From Cycas panzhihuaensis (Eukaryota > Cycadophyta), in the NCBI GenBank assembly GCA_023213395.1, contig CM041465.1:153395741-153459740 (forward strand): a stretch of DNA of 64,000 bases, given 5' to 3'. The notes below the pieces were generated by a model. The model had not been told where the DNA came from and did no database searches. It worked only from the letters and a program-made list of their open reading frames with translations. Positions 11,008 to 24,110 of the stretch are shown here, piece after piece (the stretch's first letter is position 1; each line of letters opens with the position of its first letter). The position numbers and the translations under genes are program-made.

Positions 11008-13244
11008 CCAAAAAGAACTTTATTTTCCACCTCTTCCACCTACTCTCCTCTCTTCTCCTTCTTTCATAAGCAGTTTTCTACAGCCTGCAACACTTGAGTT
11101 CCCTGTGCTCCAGCCTGAGATCCACCCTCTTCAGCTTAGATCTGCAGTAGCAGGCTCACCAATAAGCTTCTTCAAGCAAGGATTTACTCCAAGTTTCACC
11201 TCCACGTCATTTCAACAAGTTTGTTTCTAGGTTGCATCATTCTCCCAAGGATCCACCTATAAGCACCTTAGATCTGTTATTTCCTGCTATTTTTAGGGGC
11301 AGACCTACCTCCAATCCAGTCCAATAGGTATTATCTCATGTTTACTCCATTTCTTTCCTTTAAACTTTCTTACAAGAGGTTAGATCATTAGGAATATCTT
11401 TCATTTTTTCTGTTTTCTAGTGCATACAATAGGCATTCCCTCTATTCTTTTCCTTCTACCCACATCATCTTCCTATCCTCTCCTGGTTTCTCCAAGGAGG
11501 CTATAGTGAGAGGACCTCAAAGACTAAGAGAAAGGAGTAAAGATGGGTTCCATACCCAACTAGGCCTACTCCTCAAGGGCAACCCCCTTCTCCTCTTTTC
11601 CTCTCCTCCTCTTATGCCCTTCTTGGCCACCAAGGAGCTTCTAGAAGTAGGCCTTCGCTGGATATCATTGTACGCAGCCTCTTGCTTCACTATTTCTAGG
11701 CCTGAGTGCCTCTCTTGGGTAGATTTTCTAGCCTCAAGTAGTGTCTCATATCCACCTTGTGTCTTGGCTTGATTAACATTATAATTTGCTGCACATAGCA
11801 ACACTTGCAACATAAACGATATTTGTAAACCTCATGTTGTTTGTCTCTCTTATTATTTACTGCCATTAGGCTGTCCTAACCTATAATTTCCTATACTTAG
11901 AGGTAGCATGGAGGTACACTTGTTGGAGCGTTAGCCATTTCGAGGCTAACTGTCCACATTCCTTGTCTTGTGTTGTTGGCTTTGAGGAAATCTGGAGTTG
12001 TTCTTTAGTTGGAAGTTTTCTTAACCTAAAGTGCTTTAACTTACAATATTCTTAGCATTTTATAGTTACATGTATACATATATTTGCTTGGCATTTTAGC
12101 AGCCCCTTGGAAAAGAGTAGAAAACCTTTGTGATCATAGGTTTACTATGTCATTTATAAAGAATGACAAATTCTATAATCCAAGTACGTTTCGTTGTTTT
12201 CCTTTTCTTTGGTTATTTTAGCTTTTGTATAGTTCCTTTTCCTTTGCCTTTCTTACTTTCTTCCTTTTACTTTGGGGAAGGCAAAGAAGCCCTCACACTA
12301 CCTGTGTGTTGGGAGAGGGAAAAGAAGAAGTGAGTGTGGTGCAAGACAGAAACTTCATTTCAGTCGTACCAATTCTCTAGGTATGCCACCTCCCTCTTGT
12401 AGACCTTTTCTCTACTTCACTTATAAGTTTGCACATTTGCATGAAAAGAATATAAAGGGAAAAGGTAAAAGAGAACCAACTTGTATCATTCATTTTCACA
12501 CTAGTTTTCACTTTTGGAAAGAACATTTGATAGGAGATATCCCCTTTCCTCTTTCCATTTGATTGCATACAACCTCCTAGGGTTTGCATTATTACCGTGC
12601 ATTTGGTGTGATAGATTGGTTTGTCTCTTTTTCTTCCCCCTTTCCTTTGTTTAAAGTGGAAAAGAGAGTGATGATTTATATTATAGAGAAAATAAGAGAA
12701 AGTATATCTATTGCTTTTTATATATATACTTCGTTTATCTCTTATTTGTATACATAACTAATTAGACACTGTTTCACTACTGCATATAGAAGGTAAATGC
12801 CTTCATACATAGGGCGGTAGGAACTATTTTCACCATTATTCTTTGCTCCCCTAACACTCACTTTAGGTGGGCTAGTTCAAGGAGGATACTTCCTTTGAGA
12901 CCTCCTCCTTTAACCCTACTCATACTTCTTCATCTCCCACGAGGATCCACTTTTTTGTTGGATCTTTCCCTTCCCTTCCAGCAATCCAAGGGTGGGAAGA
13001 CCTACATTTTGAGGTTACTTAAGCAACCAAGGATATCCCTCGCTTACACTACCCCAAAACTAAAGCTAAGTTACCTAGAGAAAGTTGTGCACCATTTGTG
13101 GGTCCTGAACTTGTGTTCTGATGCACAGACACCTTGTGTGGGTGCTTCCTTTCACTTATTGGATTGACCCCTTTACTCTAAAGCCTTCTGTTAACAATCA
13201 TAATCCTAACTAGGTGTAGTTACCATCCCATAGACGTGATTCCA

Positions 13245-13454
13245 AGAGTATACTAATTTCTTTGAATAGGTGGTGTTAATGAACACTAGGGGAGATAACC
13301 CCATAAAATTTATACTTTTAATGGAGGAGGAAAACCTCCTCAACCCCTAATTTAAAATAATATGCAACATTAATTAAACCTTATCTAACTTACCTTGAAG
13401 GATTGTGTGTTGCATACTCCAAGGTGGGGTTAAGTGATGGGTATTAACCCAACA
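13245..13454 (-). repeat. LTR fragment E1
   Basis: The minus strand starts TGTTGGGTTAATACC at 13454 and resembles the LTR at 58476 (TGTTGGAGTTAATCG). Shared blocks are the AAGGTAAGTT motif, a GGGGTTGAGGAG box, a paired GGAGG/CCTCC stretch, a TATAAAT box (13308-13314; 58268-58274) and CCCTAGTGT further down. The end of the Tat-1 LTR abuts it, so Tat-1 probably inserted into this older LTR. No polypurine tract lies at its upstream side, so it is either a solo LTR or a 5' copy. Confidence 0.55.
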
Positions 13455-15491
<2,037 letters not shown>

Positions 15492-16002
15492 GTTAAAGCG
15501 ATGCGATACACATACAATCCCCCTAAACACTTAAATTGGCTAATGTGAGATGCATACATATACATGTAATTATGGTATTAGATGATGTAAAGACTCAAGA
15601 GATATTATAGGCTACTCATGAGGTAAACATTGCTATAAACATATACATACACCACTTGAGAACTTAAGAAAAGGGATGTATTTATTCTAATCATAAAGAG
15701 AAGTTCCAAACTCTACCTTATCTTATGGTTTTTTACATACTAAAATTTTCACATATAAATCTATTATCTGTGTTATGACGAATGCTTATGATGCTTATTA
15801 ATATATGCTTCTATTTCAATTATTATTATTGTTATTTTATATATATACATATCCTTATGAGATAATTTAATCATTATATATGCATATTATAATTCTATTA
15901 TATTATACTTTACATTTTTAATATGGTATTAGAGTGTAATTATAAACTCTAATAACTATTATATCTTTATATATTATTAATTAAAATCTTATTTTATTTA
16001 TG

Positions 16003-16587
16003 TCAACCCAAGGATAAAATGTTACTCATAATCCTCTCTAAATCTTTTAATTTTTTGCCTTTAACATACTTCTTAAAATAGCATTTAAAGCTTATCAAAT
16101 AAGAATAACTTATTTTTGAGTCCCCATGTTCACATTTCTTATTTTTTTCCACTAAGATACTATCATAAGATTTATGATTTAGTGCATGAAAGTATATACC
16201 TACAATTTTAGGGCTATTAATATCATCATATTCCTCTACTATAAAAAGTGTCTCAAATTTATATATAGTTATATTTTCTAATGGATCACCACTTTTATAT
16301 GATGATATTCTTGAATTCCCCTTAGATGTATCTACTACTTACATAACTTTAAAAGTTTTAAGAGAACTTTTCCCAATAGAATTTATTTCAAAAGTTTTTG
16401 AATCAGTGGAGGCCTCTATTACTAATGCATATTGAAGAGTAAAGATTCCATAATCAATGTTATAAAACCAAACCAAAAATAGGTCTATCTTATATTTATT
16501 AATAATATTATTAATAAGTTTTAATTCCATAATCTTAATCATATGCCCTTTTGAAGCATATCCCTCTATAAAACTCACTTGTTCCAT
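16003..16587 (-). pseudogene. Unidentified 194-codon reading with one in-frame stop
   Basis: The minus strand opens MEQVSFIEGYASKGHMIKIM at 16587 and runs to a TGA at 16003-16005, interrupted by a single TAA after FKVM (16339). In DNA this AT-rich a 585-nt frame with one stop is unlikely by chance, so I take it as the remnant of a real gene. The protein is rich in Lys, Ile, Asn and Tyr with no signal peptide, clear membrane segment or zinc motif; later parts include EEYDDINSPKIVGIYFHAL and VEKNKKCEHGDSKISYSYL. I recognise no family. It is divergent from the methyltransferase-like gene that starts about 170 bp away, so the two could share a promoter region and belong to one unit. Confidence 0.4.
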
Positions 16588-16754
16588 TATTTATCATTTA
16601 TAGATCAACAAAGAGCAAGTTAGTATTAAGGAAAAGAAGAAAAAAGAGGTGAAAAAATAGTAGAGAAGAAGGGCATGAGTTAAATCTAAAGAAACTCATT
16701 GTAAGTATCCAAGTAGGTTTCTCATGTCTTTAGTTTCATTTTCTTTATGCTTTT

Positions 16755-18671
16755 CTAATTAGCATGATATATAGGGATAATATGGGATTTGATAAATGAA
16801 ATCTTCATCTTATCGGATGAATTTAAAATAAAGGGATAAAAGATAAATAAAGTTAAGAAATTAAATGCATCTCTCATTCCAGTTACTCCACTTCTAAATA
16901 ATATGTCTTCTATACCATGGCAACATATGCAGGGTATTAAAGATAAAAATGTAATAACATCTATTTTGTTACGAGTTAAGTCATACTATTTATCTTTGGA
17001 AGAGATGCCATCATAGTTTGGCAAGTATTTTCTATCTTTCATTATACTATTTTTTTTAACATCCTTTATATATAATTAAATTTAATATTTATGTAATTTT
17101 CAATATTACATTATTTGTCACCATATTTATTATGTTAGTCATAAAGTATATATGCATCTGTAAGAGATTATGATTAAAACTCTAAATTATAAGACTTGGG
17201 AGAAGGTTCAACACCAATATCTTATTTCAATTATAATGGAAGCATTCAAACCTTTCTTTCTTATATCTAGTAATATTTATATATATATATTTTTTAATGT
17301 CAAAAATAAAAATGTTTATTTTACTTTTAAATTAGTTTCTTAAATATTAATTTTATTACTAGAAACTAAAGAAGAAGATAGATGAGTATATCGTTTCCCC
17401 TCCATTTTAATAAAGAAGTCAGATGAGTATACCATTCCTCCTCCATCTATAAAGAGTTAGAGCTAAATAGGAGAGTAGATTTCATATAATTAACATTGAA
17501 TCTAATTATTTTTATAAGCAATATATTTTGGATTTATTGTTAGTAATTTTATATAAGGTTATAATTGTGATCGATTGGAGGCTATGGTATCAAAAAATAA
17601 CTACACTTTAATGATAGTAGATATTCTATATGGTTATAAACTTGATAAAGTAGGAAACGATGATGAAGGATACCCCTTAAACAAATTTAAGAAATCTCAT
17701 AGACATAATTCCTACGGTTACAACATCTAACATATAGATATTTATGATTTTCCATTCTTCCTTATAGGTTGGACCTATGATCATAATATTAATAAATATT
17801 ATCAACTCACATGATTGCCTAATTTTGTATGTACTCTTGTGAATGATTCCATTTAAAAATCTTCAACAATATCTTTTTTCCAATTGTTAATATTATAGGC
17901 ATAATTTCATGTGGTTCTACTTGTTTAGGCACAAAGCAAATATTCATTCCACCTCTTTAGAGAAATTTTAAAATACATTCGAGAACATAACAATGGGTTA
18001 TTAGATACAGAATGACCACACTGTAATGATATTATTCATATCCCCCATGACAATATGGAATTAGATATCATCTGATCATTCAATGTTAACATAAAGAAGT
18101 TGAGGTGTATGGGTAAGGCATCTAATAGAGAGGTAGTTAATCCATATCAAAAGCATCAAGCATGTACAAATCATCTACTAGATTTATTCTCCTATGAAGG
18201 TGATTAGGTATTAGACTTAATTTCTAGTTCAGTCATGATATTTTTTCATAGCCATAATTTATAATTCTGTTCTTTAATTATTTAAATTTAGATTTTAAAT
18301 ACATGGTTTTCTTGGTAAGTACAACATTTACATGTTGCTTAAAGAAAGGGAGAAATTATATATCATTAGAGAAAGACTTAGTATAAGTCAATTACATATC
18401 AAAAAAGTCTAATGAATTGCATTCACTTCTATATAAATACTAGGAAGTGGGTGTAAAGCTAGGGAATGGTGATCCTAATAATATAATGATATCCTCTAAA
18501 GAAATCCAACTCCCTCTTGGATATATCATTGGAAAGGAAGCTAGAGGTTTAGTAGATTTAGAGGATCTAAGCTTGGTAATTAGAACATGTACTCTAATGA
18601 TTCCAATATTGGATTCTAAAACTCTAAATGATACTTACAATGAACAAGGATATTTAATCTATGATTGACTT
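16755..18671 (+). pseudogene. N4/N6 DNA methyltransferase-like gene (beta class order), decayed
   Basis: A single frame carries YTLMIVDILYGYKL at about 17611 (fits a DPPY-type loop with two changes), then 170 residues later NREVVNPYQKHQACTNHLL (fits the N-P-x-Q-K-P block before motif I) and LFSYEGD, a stop in place of Trp, and VLDLISSS (18208-18231; fits motif I, usually V-L-D-x-F-x-G-S-G). About 90 bp later, in another frame, TTFTCCLKKGRNYISLEKD (from 18321) fits the rest of motif I and the G-R-x-x-I-x-L-E-x-D block of motif II. The order DPPY first, then motif I, is that of beta-class enzymes. A C-terminal extension of some 80 residues ends at 18668. Upstream readings (16755-17050, 17165-17270) may be N-terminal exons. 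About nine stops make it nonfunctional. The gap inside motif I could be an intron or an insertion. The identification rests on motifs only. Confidence 0.55.
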
Positions 18672-18755
18672 GAATCATCAATTTGATAATCTAAAATAGA
18701 ATACTTATTTACATATTTGATACATTTTATGTCATGAATTAGACACTAGATAATA

Positions 18756-18757
<2 letters not shown>

Positions 18758-18849
<92 letters not shown>
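18758..18849. repeat. (AT)n microsatellite, about 45 units
   Basis: Uninterrupted TA/AT dinucleotides, starting 87 bp after the stop codon of the methyltransferase-like reading. Confidence 0.95.
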
Positions 18850-18852
<3 letters not shown>

Positions 18853-19626
18853 CTTGAATTAAATATGATAAATATATGAACATAAATATTATATATCAAT
18901 TTTAAGATTCCATTTAAAGGTCATGTTAAAATTTTAAACCTTTAAATATTTGTATATGTGATTGTTTAAGAGAATTTATTTTAGAATTTAAATCCATAGG
19001 GTCTTACAATTTTAAATTCAGTCTATTTTTTAAAAACCCTCATATATTTCTTATTCCATTCATGTCAATTTAAAGATATTTATTATAAAATCTTATCATT
19101 ATTTTTATATTTTTTAAAATATATAATATATTATAAATAACATAGGAAACATACTATAATTTAATATTATACATACTAACTTATAAATAATGTTACAAAT
19201 CTGACTATTTAATGGTAGCATAAATATATATATAAATAAAAGAAAGAAGTGAATTTCTATGCATTATATAGTTTTATATAAAAATTGATTTTTTAAAAAG
19301 ATAAATTAATGCTTCAAATGTGATTATTTTTAAAATATATATCTTGTTATAAGTAGTTATAGTGCATGTATTTTTTTAAAAAGATCTTTTCATAATTAAG
19401 TATGTCATATGTAAAATAATTATTTTCATAGATAACCCACTTTCAATTATATTCTTATTAGAAATTATCAATTAACCTGACCTTATAAAATATTATTAGA
19501 TTTTTAAAATTCTTAATATGAAATCAAACAAATTTTTTAAAAACACATAATTTAATGATTTTAAAGGGAACATTCTAGCAAATCTATTAGGACCCTCATA
19601 TCCTGACCATATATTATATAAAGTCA
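18850..19626. other. AT-rich DNA, nothing recognised
   Basis: No open reading or repeat of note; flank of the chromovirus-like element. Confidence 0.45.
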
Positions 19627-19962
19627 TGTAATAGTCATAATGTATAAAATATTGTAATAGTCATAGTACAACACATGTGTTTATTTTTGTATGTAATGAA
19701 TCATCCCACATGCACCACTTAATAACATGACCAAAATAAGTTTTTCCTTTATAACTGTACTTTTTGTAGTCTTGATGATATCTTTTGAATCCCTTGTAAT
19801 TGAGTTTTTTTCTTAAGGAGTTTTCCCTCTCGAAGTAGCTTATGATATCGTAAATGATTCCTTTATGAATATAAATAATTTAGTTATTTTGGTAATTTTT
19901 ATGACCTGAGTTATATTTCTATATATTATTATTTTTAGTATTTAAGATTATAGAAAGTATCA
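19627..19962 (+). repeat. Candidate 5' LTR of element G
   Basis: Starts TGTAATAGTC, a usual chromovirus LTR start, and ends AGTATCA eight bases before the primer site. Both ends are placed by eye and no second LTR is present to check them. Confidence 0.35.
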
Positions 19963-19969
19963 AATAGAG

Positions 19970-19981
19970 TGGTATTAGAAT
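19970..19981 (+). other. Primer binding site of G
   Basis: TGGTATTAGAAT resembles the initiator methionine tRNA primer site TGGTATCAGAGC with three changes. Confidence 0.5.
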
Positions 19982-21119
19982 ATTTTCCAGGGCCATCTAT
20001 AATAATTTCTTTTTAGTGGCCTACTACAACTAACCATTATATACTCTTACCTCATCTTTAGAAGATTTTGGTAATCAAAAAGTGGAAAAGGTAGTAGGGT
20101 ACTAATCTAATTCCTAATTCTTTTTCTCTCTCATTTAAAAAATTTTGTAGTAGTATCTAGGCTAGAAACCCTATTATGAAGATTTTAAAAAATCATCAAT
20201 AGTTGTCATTATTGGATAAGCATGTTTGGTGATAAGTCAACGTGTGAAGTGAGGTGTAAAAGACACTAAGACCTAGGCCTTAGATAACATTTATATATGG
20301 AAAATAGTCATCTTATTCCTTTGGATATATAGGAGGACCCTATGTTAAGAAATACCTACTTATAGAAAAACTTAGATAGTCATTAGGTTATCTAACTCTA
20401 TAGTATATTAGTTAGTGGTTAGCATCAAGAAGCTACTCTCTACATACCTTCAAGTATATTAAAGAGCTTGTAAACTAGACACTCCCTTGACTGCATACTT
20501 TCTATACTTTAATCATAAATAAATTTAGACATACTTAGGAAGTTACTAAAAATACTAAAACCTATTATCTAAATATACTTAGGTGATTATTTGAAGGACA
20601 TTTTAAAACTATAGTAAGGAATATCTTATAAATAGCTAGAAACAAATATAAACATATTTGAATAATGACTAGAAATACCAAAACTACTGATCAAGATAGA
20701 CCTAGACAATGATCTAAAGCAAATTTAGAAAATTTAAGAATAAAGAAGTAATCTAGATAGAAAAAAAAAGAGTTTAGGTGTAAAACTTTGATTTCTGACT
20801 ACCTATCCTAAATTGGTCCTTTCATTAGTTGATCATTTTGATATATATCTTTAGTAACCCTACTTAATGAATTTAGAAAGTTGATATATCTAGTAGCTAT
20901 AGATCCCAATATGTCTCCTTAGAGAAAATAGATGAGTATGTCAAAATAATCTAAGTAGTATAATTAACCATACTTTAGAAGTTATCTAAGTTGGATAAGT
21001 TAAATCTAATTGATTATCTTGATAATAGATTAATTAGGCTAAATGCTAAATATCATGCTATGAACCTATAAATATAGTAGGATATGTATTAATTCATAAG
21101 ATATGGCACTAATACAAGC

Positions 21120-23330
21120 TAACAATCTTCAAGTAAACCTTGGGATGGTACCATATCCTACCTCCTTAAGCTAGAATTTTTTAAATTTAGTGGTGAAGAT
21201 TTAGGTAACTGGTTATATAGGGTAGAATAATATTTCTTTATCCACTAGATGGCCATAGGCCAAAGTGCTTCTATAATATCACTCCACTTAGAATATAAGA
21301 TAATCTAATGGCACTATCAAAATGTGAACCATAATTACTCTGATATAATGTTAAAATATAGAATAGTAGAATTGACTTATTATACATATATACTAGTAAA
21401 TGAACATGTAAAGTAAACATCAAATATGTAAAGTATGCATAAGGATCTAATAAGCATTATAATATTATAAAGACCATTCATTCATGGCAAGAGAGAGACA
21501 CTAAGATTTATACATGGAAAACCCATTAGAGGAAAAACCATAGGAGAAAGTAGAGTTTAAACTCTACTTATGATCATAAGGATTCCATCTTTCTCCTCTC
21601 TCCTTATTCTATCATTTCTCAAGTGGTGAGTGACCACCTACCAACTTAAAAAGGCCTTAAACTTAGAATTGAAAGTTTATCAAAATTAATTAAATTTAAA
21701 AAATTGAATTCAAAATTTTTAAGGCTTCAAAAAATTTATCGACATCAAAAGATCTTAAAATCTCTGTGACTCAAAATTTTTTGTGCCTACATAGACCTTC
21801 ATCAATTGATTTATGAGGGTGATTAGGCATGTATATTTATATATGTTTCTTCGTCTTAATCATCTCACTATATATTTGCAAAGAATTATTGGTTCTCTAT
21901 GGCATAAGCATGGTTTGTATTACATGATGAGTGAGCTTCCTAAATTAGGTGTTGCATGGGTATTGCACCATTTTTTACAGTCATTTAATAGAAGGCTTAG
22001 TTGTTGAGTTCACTTAGTTCTGTGCATAGTTAGTTAAAGAGTGATGCATTCAATGACTCTCCATTAATAATGGCATGATAGCTTAGTGTATGGGCTAGCT
22101 GAGTTGAGGGTTTATCCTTCTCTTTAACTATGTAATGGTGAGGGCAACGTGGTGTCATGAGTACCAAGTGACTATATATTTATTATGGTTGGGCTTACAA
22201 GCCCTTTCTTCGCTATGGTATTTTCATCTATAAGATCACGAGGGTGTCTCCTCTAATTAAGGTCATGGTGAGGGTGACCTTTTTAGTTCTCTATATATGG
22301 CCAACTATGGCACATGGAATATATGTGACTATAATATAACTTCATTTATAGATTAGAGCACTCATACTAATGAAGTATATTGTCATAATAAATGTTATCA
22401 ACATAAAAATTCCTTAAGTATAATGATCCATACCACTATAATGAAATTCTTTCATGAATTATATACAAGAAAATTTCTTTCATGTATATGTGTATTATAA
22501 GAGAGAGACACCAAGATTTATACGTGGAAAACCTAGTGTGGGAAAAACCACATGAAAAGGTAGAGTTTGGAATCTACTTATGATCATAAGGATTGCATCT
22601 TTCTCCTCTCTTCTTGCTCTATTCTTTATCATGTTCTCAAGTGGTGAATGTACATATTTATAGTAAGATCACCTCATGAGTAGCCTATCATATATTATGA
22701 GTCTTTATATCATCCAATAATATGATAATATGGATATGTATGTATCTCATGTATCTTGATGTATGTAAATGATAAGAGGTGTATCTATATACCATCTACA
22801 TTAAACATTATATATTTCAACATATATTAGTGGTTGGAAAAAAAATAGTATATCTTCACATAAGCTGAATTTAGTAAATATATGCTCACATATTTAAGAC
22901 TAAATGAATATAAAGACTTGACAGGGGCCATAGCTAAATTACAACAAACTCATTTTATCTAAAAGTATTAGACATATTTTGACAAATTGGTAAATCAAAT
23001 AATAGGACATTCATATGAAAGTTAAAATATTTAAGCCTACTAATTTGATATAATCCCTAAGGTTAGTAAATTAGTTAGGGATAAATTTTTAACTATTTAA
23101 AACTCCATAAGATTAATCCCCACACTTACTTCAACCAAACTTGCACCACTTATTAAGTACTTAAGTCATGAAGAGATGGCTACCCATAGAGTAAGAGGAC
23201 TATGTTATAATTATAATGAGAAATATGTGCCTAGTCATGAATGTATAAGATAAAAACTCTATTTATTAGATGTTGAGATACCTTCCAAATATAACATGTT
23301 ATATGCCTTAGATGATAACCTAAAAGATGA
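21120..23330 (+). pseudogene. G gag with Cys/His knuckle, split by insertion H
   Basis: The first half begins near 21160 with LKLEFFKFSGEDLGNWLYRVE and runs to a WHYQN block near 21315, the point where chromovirus gags have a Q-W-x-x-W turn. The matching continuation appears only at about 22835 (frame carrying AEFSKYMLTYLRLNEYKDL, then TGAIAKLQQTHFI). The knuckle CYNYNEKYVPSHEC near 23210 has Tyr in place of the second Cys. The codon order before and after 21321-22822 fits one protein, so the insertion is well supported. Several in-frame stops. Confidence 0.65.
21321..22822. mobile_element. H: insertion inside G gag, with a direct repeat of about 140 bp
   Basis: Two copies of one block, 21488-21630 and 22500-22645, share GAGAGAGACAC(T/C)AAGATTTA, a TGGAAAACC motif, a (T/C)ACTTATGATCATAAGGATT motif and CAAGTGGTGA. 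Such blocks recur in copia LTRs read from the minus strand. At 21337-21348 ACTCTGATATAA precedes TGTTAAAATA, resembling a minus-strand methionine primer site followed by an LTR start. The right end is CAACA at 22822. It may be a rearranged LTR pair of a copia element; the middle (21640-22350) holds nothing I recognise. Confidence 0.4.
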
Positions 23331-23399
23331 ATAAATTGAAGAGACCATTAGGAATGAGGACCTTGCCCCTTAAATACTAGCACATGCAATAACTAAAAT

Positions 23400-24110
23400 T
23401 ATCGCACCCCAAAACATGAAGGTGTTGGGATACTTCAAGGGGTGTCTTTTGACTATTCTCATTGACTCGAGTAGCACCCATAATTTTATCAATCCCAACA
23501 TAGCCAGATATATAGGATATTACATTTATCCAGTTAATAACTTCAAGGCAATGATACCTAAAAGGTAAACATTGGATTATAAGGATAAGTTTTAGAACAT
23601 CAAGTTATCTGTAGGGGTTATACTATGAATTAAATATGTTCAAACTCTAATTAAAGGCCAGTGTACATAGTGTTTAGGGCTCAATGGCTTCACCTATTGG
23701 GACCCATCCTATAGGATTTCACTCAGCAATGAAGGAAGTTTATAGTTAACAAAAAAGTAATACACTTTGGTGGCCATGATGACTGGTCCCACCCAAATTA
23801 TTAGCTCCCATCGAATAGAGAATTTATTAAAAAAGGGGTCCTTAAGGAGTGGTGTCTCAACTACATGTAGCACAAATGATAGTAACAACCAACTCATTAT
23901 TGGACATAATGCTAAATATAACTATACCTTTCAACTTGTGATTAGTCCTCAAAAAGCACACCTCAATGTTTGTAGACCCCCAGGGATTACTTCTCTAATA
24001 CTCACATGACTATCCCATATAATTAATCATGGATAATCCATTTCTTAACATCTAACCTTACTAACACCCCTACATATAGAAGACAAAAATTAGGAAGATA
24101 GAATAATAGT
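23400..24110 (+). pseudogene. G protease, spacer and reverse transcriptase N-terminus
   Basis: TILIDSSSTHNFINPNIAR at about 23455 matches the chromovirus protease active site (usual form LIDSGSTHNF) with Gly changed to Ser. GPIL then a stop then DF at about 23700 matches the L-G-P-I-x-W-D-F block. At 23960-24090 the plus strand carries DPQGLLL, a stop, YSHDYPI and HPYI before KTKIRKIE, fitting the SHDH-x-I ... PYR-x-P-x-x-Q-K-x-EI region that opens the reverse transcriptase. Nothing further of the polymerase follows, so the element is truncated here. Confidence 0.6.

Larger units (their letters stand above)
10282..13244 (+). repeat. 3' LTR of Tat-1, about 2.96 kb
   Basis: It starts TGTTTCTTGG after a polypurine tract and ends at ATTCCA, in line with ends at 47766 and 38613. 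Matches to the LTR from 39567 run along the whole length: the GGAATGG start block, the palindrome, the TATA block, TTTCCAAGGAGGCTAT (11491 and 46022), TAGGCCTACTCCTCAAGGG, GGTAGCATGGAGGT (11904 and 46434), and GTGTAGTTA(C/T)CATCCCATAGA near the end. Since RNase H and the polypurine tract lie upstream, this is the 3' copy. Short readings of up to 98 codons inside are not conserved. The right flank starts AGAGT. Confidence 0.75.
19627..24110 (+). mobile_element. G: Ty3/gypsy chromovirus-like element, 5' part, with an insertion in gag
   Basis: In order: a candidate 5' LTR, a methionine-type primer site, a leader of about 1.1 kb, gag interrupted by a 1.5-kb insertion, a Cys/His knuckle, protease and the first block of reverse transcriptase. 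Everything after about 24110 is missing, so polymerase core, RNase H and integrase are lost. The gag, protease and spacer motifs are those of plant chromoviruses rather than the Tat lineage. Heavily mutated: most blocks hold stops where Gln or Trp is expected. Confidence 0.65.

Noticed and set aside
11506-11813. 88- and 98-codon readings on opposite strands
   Set aside because: Inside the Tat-1 LTR in a block conserved as DNA with the sister LTR but not as protein.
16003-16587. Idea that this reading is a pararetroviral movement or coat protein
   Set aside because: I could not point to any defining motif, so it is left as unidentified.
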